DNA from: an uncultured Paracoccaceae bacterium | Lineage (GTDB): Bacteria; Pseudomonadota; Alphaproteobacteria; Rhodobacterales; Rhodobacteraceae | NCBI GenBank assembly: GCA_937927675.1 | Contig: CALBSG010000110.1 | Coordinates: 1-64,000, forward strand | Direction: 5' to 3' | Length of the DNA: 64,000 nt | Shown here: positions 8,698-16,122 of the stretch, piece by piece | Layout: the number at the start of each line of letters is the position of its first letter | Position numbering within the stretch: position 1 is the first letter of the stretch | Notes under the pieces: model-generated | The model's input: the letters and a program-made list of their open reading frames with translations, nothing else | Database searches by the model: none | What the model was told of the DNA's origin: nothing | Position numbers and translations under genes: made by a program

Positions 8698-9636
8698 GTG
8701 AAGCCCCTCCGCCGCAGACATCTGCCCTCGCTCGGGGCGCTTGCAACGTTCGAGATCGCCGCAAAGCATCTGAGCTTTACCCTTGCCGCGCGGGAACTGA
8801 ACATCACCCAAGGCGCTGTCAGCCAGCAAATCCGGCTGTTGGAGCGCGCACTTGGAACCGATCTTTTCCGGCGCAAACACAATGCCCTTGATCTCACCGC
8901 AGCCGGGGTCGATCTGTTTGCCGCCGTGACCGACGGGCTGGACCGCATCAGTGCAGGTGTCGGTCTGCTGGCTCCCGAGGCAACCGCGCAAGGCGTGACG
9001 ATTTCTGCCACCGACGCGCTCGCCACGTTTTGGTTGAAACCGCTGATCGACCTCTACCGCGTTGACCATCCCGACGCCTGTTTCACCATCCTCGCCTCGG
9101 ACGAAGATGGCGCGCTCAGCCGCCATGCAGAGGTGGATATCGCCTTGCTCTGCGGCAACGAACGCTTTGAAATCGGTGACGAATTGCACCTGATGTATCC
9201 TGAGGTCGCCCAGCCTGTCTGCTCTGTCGACTTTCTTGCCAGACATGGCCCCTTTGCGGATGCGCAAAGCCTGATGCAAGCGCCCCTTTTGAACCTGCAC
9301 GACCGACATTGGAGCGCGGGAGCCGTGCAATGGCATCCCTTGGGCTGGCAGGAATGGGGTCAGGCCCAAGGTCTGACATGGCAGCAACCGGCATTTCGGC
9401 TGTCGACCAACAAGGTCGCGCTGCTGACCGAGGCGGCGGTTGCGGGCGAAGGGGTGATGCTGGGCATCCACAATCTGGTGCAAGGCCACATCGCCCGCGG
9501 GGAGCTGGTCTATGCCCACCCTGCGCAGCTGCGCTCAGGCCGGTCCAACTTCATGCGGATCAACCCGGTGGCGCGGCGACGTCCGCCGGTCGCGCATTTT
9601 GCGAGCCATCTGTTGCGCGCCCTGCAAGGCCATTAG
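8698..9636 (+). CDS. LysR-family transcriptional regulator (GcvA-like)
   Basis: 312 residues starting at GTG. The winged HTH occupies about residues 8-66 (LSFTLAARELNITQGAVSQQIRLLERALG), followed by a periplasmic-binding-protein-like effector domain. The LPSLGALATFEIAAKHLSFT start is characteristic of the GcvA-like branch. It lies between the GlxA-like regulator and the proline-racemase-family gene on the same strand, so its most likely target is the racemase gene 95 bp downstream; this is inference from position. Confidence 0.88.
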   Translation: MKPLRRRHLPSLGALATFEIAAKHLSFTLAARELNITQGAVSQQIRLLERALGTDLFRRKHNALDLTAAGVDLFAAVTDGLDRISAGVGLLAPEATAQGVTISATDALATFWLKPLIDLYRVDHPDACFTILASDEDGALSRHAEVDIALLCGNERFEIGDELHLMYPEVAQPVCSVDFLARHGPFADAQSLMQAPLLNLHDRHWSAGAVQWHPLGWQEWGQAQGLTWQQPAFRLSTNKVALLTEAAVAGEGVMLGIHNLVQGHIARGELVYAHPAQLRSGRSNFMRINPVARRRPPVAHFASHLLRALQGH

Positions 9637-9731
9637 CTGGGCTAATGCGATAAGCGCTGGAATTCTCGTTTGCGTGGGCCAGACCCTCTGCCTGATAGAG
9701 GTCGGGACCCCCCCCCGCAAGGAGCAAGACC

Positions 9732-10784
9732 ATGGGCTTCAAACGCATGATACAGGCCATCGACACCCATTCCGGCATCCCCATGCGGGTGATAACCGGC
9801 GGCGTGCCGCATATTCCGGGCAATTCGGTTTTGGAAAAGATGCGCTGGCTGGAGGCGAATGACGATCAGTTGCGCAAACTGGTGTTGCGCGAACCCCGTG
9901 GCTATCCGGCGCACTGCTGCAATCTCTTGGTGCCGCCCTCGCACCCCGAGGCGGACGCCGGTTACATCATCATGGAGCAGGTTGAATATCCGGTGATGTC
10001 GGGTGGCAATACGATCTCGGTCGTGACGGTGCTTTTGGAAATGGGCATCTTGCCGATGAAAGAGCCGGTCACCGAACTGACCTTGGAGGCCCCCGCCGGG
10101 CTGATCCGGGTCCGTGCCGATTGCCAGAACGGCAAGGTCAAGGCCGTGACCTTCCGCAATGTACCGGCCTTTGCCGCCCATCTCGACGCTGAAATTGAGG
10201 TGCCACATCTGGGCAAGGTGAGGGTGGATGTCGGGTGGGGCGGCATGTTCTACGTCATCGCCGATGTGCGCCAGTTCAAAGGGTTAGAGCTGAAGCCCGA
10301 ACATGGCCGCGAAATCGCGCGGATTTCGGCCATGATCCGGCAGGCGGCGCATGAACAACTGCCCGTGGCCCACCCCGACTATCCGGGTGTTGGCATCACC
10401 ATCTCGCAGCTTTCCGGTCCAGCGGACGACCCGCGCGCCGATTGGCGCAACGCCGTCACCATGGCGACCGGCCCGCTGTCTTGGGACGACCCGAACACTT
10501 GGACCGGCGCGATTGACCGCTGCCCTTGTGGCACCGGCACCTGCGCCAAGATGGCCGTGCTGAACGCCAAGGGCGAATTGCCGATCGGTCAGGACTTCCG
10601 GCATCAGGGCATTCTGGACACCATCTTTACCGGCCGTCTGGTGGAAGAGGCCCGCATCGGCGACCGCGCGGCAGTTGTGCCAACGATCAGCGGCACCAGC
10701 TGGATTTTCGGCATCAACACGCTGGTCCTGGATCATGATGACCCGCTGCCGAATGGCTATACCATGGGCGATATCTGGGCCTGA
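9732..10784 (+). CDS. Proline racemase / hydroxyproline epimerase family protein, Ser-Cys active site
   Basis: 350 residues of the PLP-independent proline racemase fold. The second catalytic site DRCPCGTGT places the conserved cysteine at 266, but at the first site the usual MCGHG reads MSGGN, giving Ser90 in place of cysteine and Gly in place of the following residue pattern. In this family Cys/Cys pairs are racemases or epimerases, Cys/Thr are trans-3-hydroxyproline dehydratases, and Ser/Cys enzymes include hydroxyproline epimerases. An epimerase of a hydroxyproline-like compound is favoured, with uncertain substrate. A good ribosome site (AAGGAG) precedes ATG 9732, and a run of nine C bases lies at 9708-9716. 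Confidence 0.85.
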   Translation: MGFKRMIQAIDTHSGIPMRVITGGVPHIPGNSVLEKMRWLEANDDQLRKLVLREPRGYPAHCCNLLVPPSHPEADAGYIIMEQVEYPVMSGGNTISVVTVLLEMGILPMKEPVTELTLEAPAGLIRVRADCQNGKVKAVTFRNVPAFAAHLDAEIEVPHLGKVRVDVGWGGMFYVIADVRQFKGLELKPEHGREIARISAMIRQAAHEQLPVAHPDYPGVGITISQLSGPADDPRADWRNAVTMATGPLSWDDPNTWTGAIDRCPCGTGTCAKMAVLNAKGELPIGQDFRHQGILDTIFTGRLVEEARIGDRAAVVPTISGTSWIFGINTLVLDHDDPLPNGYTMGDIWA

Positions 10785-10868
10785 CCCAAAGACTGCAGGG
10801 CCACATCGCTGCCTTGCACCCGGCGATCCATTGCGCGACGATTGCGGCGGTATCGCCGGGGGCCCCGA

Positions 10869-11231
10869 ATGACGGCATTGAAACTGCGCATCTTGTTTGA
10901 CGGGGCGATGATCGGCCCGGGCAAAGCCGCATTGCTGGGCCATATCCGCGACACCGGATCCATCGCGGCGGCCGGGCGGCAGATGCGAATGAGCTACAAG
11001 CGGGCATGGATGCTGGTCGAGGAGCTGAACGCCGCTTTTGCCCAGCCGCTGGTCACCAGCGCACGCGGCGGGCCGGGCGGCGGCGGCGCACAGCTGACCG
11101 CGGCCGGGGCCGAGGTCTTGCGGCTGTATCAAGAGGTGATGGATCGGGCGCAGGCGGCCGCCGCTGACCCCATCGCGGCGCTGGAGGCCATGCTGCGCGG
11201 CACAAAACGCAATATGTCCGACGAGAAATAA
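10869..11231 (+). CDS. ModE-like winged-helix regulator without molybdate-binding domain
   Basis: 120 residues from ATG 10869 (a TTG start at 10842 would add nine). The sequence ILFDGAMIGPGKAALLGHI then AAGRQMRMSYKRAWMLVEELN is the ModE N-terminal DNA-binding domain. The C-terminal molybdate-binding (Mop/TOBE) domains of full ModE are absent, as in many short homologues. It sits 63 bp upstream of modA on the same strand, so repression of modABC when molybdate is plentiful is the obvious role, although how this short form would sense molybdate is not visible. Confidence 0.8.
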   Translation: MTALKLRILFDGAMIGPGKAALLGHIRDTGSIAAAGRQMRMSYKRAWMLVEELNAAFAQPLVTSARGGPGGGGAQLTAAGAEVLRLYQEVMDRAQAAAADPIAALEAMLRGTKRNMSDEK

Positions 11232-11234
11232 CGC

Positions 11235-11284
11235 TTGACCCGATCTGCGACTTCCGTTTGATGTGTTTTTGCAAACATATCGGT
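11235..11284 (+). promoter_or_regulatory. Candidate modA promoter with overlapping imperfect dyad
   Basis: TTGACC (11235-11240) and TTGATG (11258-11263) are spaced by 17 bases and could be -35/-10 elements. Immediately overlapping is an imperfect dyad, CCGTTTGATGTG (11254-11265) and CAAACATATCGG (11272-11283). Its position over the -10 region would suit repression by the upstream ModE-like protein, but it matches the published ModE palindrome only at its CG ends. Confidence 0.35.
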
Positions 11285-11294
11285 GGAGCCTTTC

Positions 11295-12050
11295 ATGTCC
11301 CGTCGCCTTTTGCTCGCGGCAGCGCTTGTCACCGTTACCGGCCCTGCTCTTGCCGAAGAGGTCGTGGTCTTTGCGGCGGCCTCCTTGAAAAACGCGCTGG
11401 ATGGCGTGGCCGCGGACTATCAGGCCGCGACGGGCAACAAGGTGACGATCAGCTATGCCGGGTCGAACGCGCTGGCCAAGCAGATCATCCAAGGCGCACC
11501 GGCGGATATCTTCCTCTCTGCGTCCAAATTGTGGATGGACGAGGTGGAAAAGGCCGGTCTTATTGCCGATGGCACGCGGGGCGATCTTTTGGGCAACAGC
11601 CTTGTGCTGGTGGCGCATGGCAAGGATGCCGCCCCGGTTGAGTTGACCCAAGCCACCGACCTGAAGGCACTTTTGGGCGATGGCAAGCTGTCGATGGCCA
11701 TGGTCGATTCCGTGCCAGCGGGCCAATATGGCAAAGAGGCGCTGGAGAACCTTGGGCTTTGGGCCACGGTTGAGGGTGCCGTGGCGCAGTCTGAAAACGT
11801 GCGTGCCGCCCTTGCGCTGGTTGCAACCGGCGAGGCCCCCTACGGCATCGTTTATGCGTCAGACGCGGTGGCTGATGAAACCGTGTCAGTTGTCGCCACC
11901 TTCCCCGAAAACAGCCACCAGCCGATCACCTATCCTGCCGCCCTGCTGAACTCTGCGGCCGATCCTGCCGACCGCGCCTTTCTTGAGGCATTGTCGGCGG
12001 CAGCTGCAGATGCCAAATTCGCCGAACAGGGCTTTTTGGTCCTGAACTGA
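11295..12050 (+). CDS. modA: Molybdate ABC transporter, periplasmic binding protein
   Basis: 251 residues from ATG 11295, which has GGTGGAG six bases upstream (an in-frame GTG at 11283 is less likely). Residues 1-20 form a signal peptide ending ALA. The mature part begins EEVVVFAAASLKNAL, the ModA signature with the oxyanion-binding serine, and YAGSNALAKQI, SAPADIF-like (GAPADIFLSAS) and SVPAGQYGKEAL are further conserved blocks. It captures molybdate in the periplasm for ModBC. Molybdate would serve molybdoenzymes such as the xanthine dehydrogenase encoded at 50.7-55.4 kb. Confidence 0.95.
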   Translation: MSRRLLLAAALVTVTGPALAEEVVVFAAASLKNALDGVAADYQAATGNKVTISYAGSNALAKQIIQGAPADIFLSASKLWMDEVEKAGLIADGTRGDLLGNSLVLVAHGKDAAPVELTQATDLKALLGDGKLSMAMVDSVPAGQYGKEALENLGLWATVEGAVAQSENVRAALALVATGEAPYGIVYASDAVADETVSVVATFPENSHQPITYPAALLNSAADPADRAFLEALSAAAADAKFAEQGFLVLN

Positions 12051-12070
12051 CACCAGCCCGAAAGGACGGG

Positions 12071-12769
12071 ATGTTCGACGCACTTTCCCCAGATGAATGG
12101 CGTGCAGTGACCCTGTCGCTGCGTGTCTCGCTTTGGGCCTCGGTTCTGAGCCTGCCCTTTGGCCTCTTGACAGCTTACGCCTTGGCGCGTTGGAATTTCT
12201 GGGGGCGTCAGGTGCTGAATGGATTGGTGCATCTGCCGTTGATCCTGCCGCCGGTCGTCACGGGATATCTGTTGCTGCTGACCTTTGGACGCCGCGGCGC
12301 CGTGGGCCAACTGCTGGACCAATGGTTTGGCGTGGTGCTGGCCTTCCGCTGGACGGGGGCGGTGCTGGCTGCCGCGGTGATGGCCTTTCCCTTGATGGTA
12401 CGCGCAATCCGGCTGGCGATCGAGGCGGTGGACCCCAAACTGGAACAGGCGGCCAGCACGCTTGGCGCCTCGCGGTTTTGGGTCTTTGTCACCGTCACCC
12501 TGCCGCTGATCCTGCCAGGAATTCTGGCCGGAACCATTTTGGCCTTTGCCAAGGCGATGGGCGAATTCGGGGCCACCATCACCTTTGTCTCGAATATCCC
12601 CGGCCAAACCCAAACGCTGCCCTCGGCGATTTATGCGTTCTTGCAGGTGCCGGGCGGCGATGGACAGGCGATGCGGTTGGTTGTCGTCGCCATCACGGTT
12701 GCCATGGCGGCGCTGTTCTTGTCGGAATGGGTGGCCAGGGCGGTGGCCCGCAGGATATCTGGCCAATGA
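12071..12769 (+). CDS. modB: Molybdate ABC transporter, permease
   Basis: 232 residues with five to six hydrophobic segments. The EAA loop that contacts ModC is near residues 140-165 (EQAASTLGASRFWVFVTVTLP), and AFAKAMGEFGATITFVSNIPG is a typical ModB/CysT-family block. It lies 20 bp after modA and overlaps modC by ATGA, so the three genes form one operon. Confidence 0.95.
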   Translation: MFDALSPDEWRAVTLSLRVSLWASVLSLPFGLLTAYALARWNFWGRQVLNGLVHLPLILPPVVTGYLLLLTFGRRGAVGQLLDQWFGVVLAFRWTGAVLAAAVMAFPLMVRAIRLAIEAVDPKLEQAASTLGASRFWVFVTVTLPLILPGILAGTILAFAKAMGEFGATITFVSNIPGQTQTLPSAIYAFLQVPGGDGQAMRLVVVAITVAMAALFLSEWVARAVARRISGQ

Positions 12770-13854
12770 CCCTGTCGGTTTCGCTGCATCACCGCTTTGG
12801 CACCTTCACCTTGGATGCGACATTCGACGCGCCGCCCGGCGTGACGGCATTGTTTGGCCGGTCCGGCTCTGGCAAATCCACGGTGGTCAATGCGGTCGCG
12901 GGGCTGCTGCACCCCGATCGCGGACGGATTTCGATAGACGGAACCGCCCTTCTCGACACCGAAACCCGCCTGAACCTACCGCCCCACAAACGCCGCATGG
13001 GCTATGTGTTTCAGGACGCGCGGCTGTTTCCGCATCTGACGGTGCAGCAAAATCTGGCCTATGGCCAATGGTTTGCCCCTAACTCCCGCACCACCGACCT
13101 GCCCCGCATTGCCGACCTTCTGGGCCTTGGCCCGCTGTTGCCCCGCCGCCCCGGTACGCTGTCAGGCGGCGAGAAACAGCGGGTGGCGATTGGCCGGGCC
13201 ATCCTGTCAAACCCGCGCTGCCTGTTGATGGACGAACCCCTTGCCGCCTTGGATGAGCCCCGCAAGGCCGAAATTCTGCCCTATCTGGAACGGCTGCGTG
13301 ACGAGCTTGCCCTGCCCATCCTTTACGTCAGCCATTCCGTCGCCGAAGTCGCCCGGCTGGCGACAACGCTGGTTCTCTTGGACGCCGGCCGCGTTGTGGC
13401 GGCCGGTCCAGCGGCAGAGGTGATGGCCGATCCCGCCATGGTGCCGGTGATGGGCCTGCGCGAGGCGGGCGCGGTGATTTCGGCGCGGCTGGTGGACCAC
13501 GAGACTGACGGCCTGTCGCGGTTGGAAACCCAAGGCGGCCCGATCTGGCTGCCGCATCTGCCTGGGCAAACGGGGGCCAGCTTTCGCCTAAGGATCCTTG
13601 CGCAGGATGTAATGCTGGCCACCAGCCGACCCCGCGATATATCTGCGCTGAACGTCTTGCAGGCGACCATCGACGACCTACATCTCGGCGATGGCCCCGG
13701 CGCGCTGATCCGGTTGCGCATGGGTGAGGAGATCCTTTTGGCACGCGTGACCAGGCGCTCGGTCCAAGGTCTGAACCTGAGCCCCGGCGTGCCGGTTTTC
13801 GCGATTTTGAAGGCCGTGTCGGTGGCGCAAGAAAGCATTGGGGGTGCGGCATAA
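12766..13854 (+). CDS. modC: Molybdate ABC transporter, ATP-binding protein
   Basis: 362 residues from the ATG overlapping the modB stop; the open frame continues upstream but only as a shadow of modB. Walker A is GRSGSGKST (31-39), the Q-loop is in YVFQDARLF, the ABC signature LSGGE is at 132-136 and Walker B CLLMDEP at 152-158. The C-terminal about 75 residues form a TOBE (Mop-like) domain (FRLRILAQDVMLAT, LNVLQATIDDL), which binds oxyanion and gives feedback in ModC. Full length and intact. Confidence 0.95.
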   Translation: MTLSVSLHHRFGTFTLDATFDAPPGVTALFGRSGSGKSTVVNAVAGLLHPDRGRISIDGTALLDTETRLNLPPHKRRMGYVFQDARLFPHLTVQQNLAYGQWFAPNSRTTDLPRIADLLGLGPLLPRRPGTLSGGEKQRVAIGRAILSNPRCLLMDEPLAALDEPRKAEILPYLERLRDELALPILYVSHSVAEVARLATTLVLLDAGRVVAAGPAAEVMADPAMVPVMGLREAGAVISARLVDHETDGLSRLETQGGPIWLPHLPGQTGASFRLRILAQDVMLATSRPRDISALNVLQATIDDLHLGDGPGALIRLRMGEEILLARVTRRSVQGLNLSPGVPVFAILKAVSVAQESIGGAA

Positions 13855-13963
13855 GGCGCCTTCCCGCAAATCTCGCGGATCGCGCATAATCTCTGCAATC
13901 CGGCCCAACACCCTCGCCTGCCCCCACGAACCTCACCCCATTTCCCCTGCTATGGAGTTGCCC

Positions 13964-15394
13964 ATGATCCCCGCAAACATGACGAAATTCTACATCGACG
14001 GCGCTTGGGTCGCTCCGCTTTCCAGCCAGCGTCTTGGCGTTGAAAACCCCGCGACCGAAGAAATCGTCTGCGAGGTGGCCATCGGCAATGTGGCGGACGC
14101 CGACCGTGCCATCCTTGCCGCCCGCGCCGCGTTTGATGGCTGGACCGCGACCCCGGTGGCCGACCGCATCGCCTTGGTCCGGCGCATCCTCGAAGTCTAC
14201 AACGCGCATTTCGAAGACTTCGCGCAGGTGATGTCGACCGAAATGGGCGCACCGATCGAATGGGCCCGTGGCGCGCAGGCTTGGGCCGGACAGGTGCATA
14301 TCGAAAGCACCATCAAAGCCGCCGAAGACATGGTTTGGGAACATATGCGCGGCACCACCCGCATCGTGCATGAGGGCATCGGCGTCTGCGCCCTGATCAC
14401 GCCTTGGAACTGGCCGATGAACCAGATCGCCTGCAAAGTCGCGCCTGCGCTGATCGCGGGCTGCACCATGGTGCTGAAACCGTCGGAAATCGCGCCGCTG
14501 TCGGGCACGCTTTTCGCGCAGGTCTGCCACGAGGCGGGCGTGCCGAAAGGTGTCTTCAACCTTGTCCATGGCTCTGGGCCAGAGGTAGGGGCGCGGCTGT
14601 CATCGCACCCCGAGGTGGACATGGTTTCCTTCACCGGATCGACCCGCGCCGGCATCGCGATTGCCGCTGCCGCCGCACCCACGGTAAAGCGGGTGGCGCA
14701 AGAGCTGGGAGGCAAATCGCCGAACATCATCCTCGCCTCGGCCAATATTGCCGAGGCTGTCACGGCAGGGGTCAATGCCGTGATGTCGAACACCGGCCAA
14801 TCCTGCGACGCGGCAACCCGCATGCTGGTGCCGCGCACCCGCCATGCCGAGGCGCTGGAAGCCGCGAAAATCGCCGCTGAGGCGATTGTGGTGGGCGATC
14901 CGCGTGACAGCGCCACGGCGATGGGGCCTTTGGTGTCGAAGATGCAATTCGACAAGGTGCAGGCGCTTATTCAAGCTGGGATCGACGAAGGCGCAACCCT
15001 TGTGACCGGCGGGCTTGGCCGTCCGGCGGGGCTGAACCGCGGCTGGTTCGTGCGCCCGACCGTCTTTGGCGATGTGCTCAATTCGATGACCATCTCGCGC
15101 GAGGAAATCTTTGGCCCGGTTCTGACGATCCAGCCCTATGATGACATCGAAGACGCAATCGCCCAAGCCAATGACACCGTCTACGGTCTTGCGGCCTATA
15201 TCGCGGGCCCGGTGGAAGAGGCTCGACCCATCGCGCGCCGCCTGCGGGCCGGAACGGTGAACCTGAACTACCCCGATTGGGACACGTTCGCGCCGTTCGG
15301 CGGCTACAAGCAATCGGGCAATGGCCGCGAATACGCCGATTGGGGCATCCATGACTTCTGCGAGGTCAAGGGCATCGTCGGCTGGGGAAGCTGA
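13964..15394 (+). CDS. NAD(P)-dependent aldehyde dehydrogenase
   Basis: 476 residues from ATG 13964, chosen because GGAG lies seven bases upstream; an in-frame ATG at 13952 is also possible. Catalytic residues are Asn149 (TPWNWP), Glu247 (QELGG) and Cys281 (NTGQSCDA). The NTGQSC and NYPDWDTFAPFGGYKQSGNGRE blocks place it in a broad-specificity aldehyde dehydrogenase subgroup. It is unlike the semialdehyde dehydrogenase at 4.3-5.8 kb. It follows modC by 109 bp, and nothing ties its function to molybdate. Substrate unknown. Confidence 0.9.
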   Translation: MIPANMTKFYIDGAWVAPLSSQRLGVENPATEEIVCEVAIGNVADADRAILAARAAFDGWTATPVADRIALVRRILEVYNAHFEDFAQVMSTEMGAPIEWARGAQAWAGQVHIESTIKAAEDMVWEHMRGTTRIVHEGIGVCALITPWNWPMNQIACKVAPALIAGCTMVLKPSEIAPLSGTLFAQVCHEAGVPKGVFNLVHGSGPEVGARLSSHPEVDMVSFTGSTRAGIAIAAAAAPTVKRVAQELGGKSPNIILASANIAEAVTAGVNAVMSNTGQSCDAATRMLVPRTRHAEALEAAKIAAEAIVVGDPRDSATAMGPLVSKMQFDKVQALIQAGIDEGATLVTGGLGRPAGLNRGWFVRPTVFGDVLNSMTISREEIFGPVLTIQPYDDIEDAIAQANDTVYGLAAYIAGPVEEARPIARRLRAGTVNLNYPDWDTFAPFGGYKQSGNGREYADWGIHDFCEVKGIVGWGS

Positions 15395-15430
15395 ACGGGA
15401 CGCCTGAAAGGCCTTGATGGGAAATGCGGG

Positions 15431-15451
15431 GGGGCGGGTCAGACCCGCCCC
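15431..15451. terminator. Bidirectional hairpin between aldehyde dehydrogenase and the nir operon end
   Basis: GGGGCGGGTC at 15431-15440 and its exact complement at 15442-15451 form a 10-bp inverted repeat midway between two converging genes. It has no T tract, but its position and strength suit a shared end for both transcripts. Confidence 0.65.
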
Positions 15452-15457
15452 ATACCG

Positions 15458-15859
15458 TCACTTGATGCTGACCAGATAGGCCGCCATATCCTCGGCCCCT
15501 TTGGTCAGTTTGAAGGTCATCTTCGATTTTGCGGCCGCATCGCCCGTGGCCTCCTTTAGCCAAGCGGACGGGTCGGCGACATAGACCGCCAGCGCAGCCT
15601 CATCCCAAACCTTGCCCGCCGCATTGGCGGCAAGGATGCTGTCGCCATATTTGAAATCGGCGGTGGAGCCGACGGCCTTGCCGCCCAAGCCCCAAAGGTT
15701 CGGCCCGGTCTTGCCACCCTTTTGCACCTCGGTGCCATCGGGTGCCGTGATGGAATGGCAGGCTTTGCATTTCTTGAAATCCGCCTCCCCCTTCGCGGCA
15801 TCCCCCGCAAAAGCAGGCAGCGCCACAAGGGCCAAGGCAGCAGTCAAAGCAAGTTTCAT
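15458..15859 (-). CDS. Periplasmic class I cytochrome c (c2/c550-like)
   Basis: 133 residues with a signal peptide (1-18, ending AFA). CKACH at 31-35 binds one heme c; KTGPNLWGL is the conserved loop after it, and Met114 (KSKMTFKL) is the likely sixth ligand. This is the cytochrome c2/c550 class that carries electrons from the bc1 complex. At the 3' end of the nir operon, 26 bp after a small membrane-protein gene, it is a likely electron donor to NirS or the NorCB complex. Whether it is co-transcribed with nir genes is inference. Confidence 0.9.
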   Translation of the reverse strand: MKLALTAALALVALPAFAGDAAKGEADFKKCKACHSITAPDGTEVQKGGKTGPNLWGLGGKAVGSTADFKYGDSILAANAAGKVWDEAALAVYVADPSAWLKEATGDAAAKSKMTFKLTKGAEDMAAYLVSIK

Positions 15860-15885
15860 CGTGGTTCCTTTCACGGTTACAAAAG

Positions 15886-16122
15886 TCAATTGGTGCGCCC
15901 CTCGGCCTCGCGGATCAGGCGACGCACCCAGCGCGCGGCGGCCCAAGTGGCCGGGACCGACAGGGGCAAGGCCCAGATCAGCGCTGGAATGGGCGCAATC
16001 GCCTGTCCCCCGGCCGACGCAAAAATCAGCCCCAGAAGAAAGACGTTGATCGCCACCGCGCCCGCCACAAAGGGCCACAGGATCGCGCCAAGCCACCACA
16101 GGTTTTCAGTGCGAGGTGCCAT
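15886..16122 (-). CDS. Small protein with two membrane segments, nir-operon associated
   Basis: 78 residues from ATG 16122, which overlaps the 3' end of nirN by 17 bases; an in-frame ATG at 16149 would add nine residues. Two hydrophobic stretches (about residues 9-29 and 39-59) are joined by a short loop, with a basic tail (RWVRRLIREAEG). I do not recognise a family. Its overlap with nirN and tight spacing to the cytochrome c gene imply an operon role, perhaps in membrane anchoring or maturation, which is only a guess. Confidence 0.65.
   Translation of the reverse strand: MAPRTENLWWLGAILWPFVAGAVAINVFLLGLIFASAGGQAIAPIPALIWALPLSVPATWAAARWVRRLIREAEGRTN

Noticed and set aside
15876..15889. GTTACAAAAGTCAA, resembling an Nnr box, before the cytochrome c gene
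   Set aside because: One half-site is imperfect, it overlaps the end of the small membrane-protein gene, and its centre is only about 23 bases from the cytochrome c ATG, too close for an activator site at -41.5.
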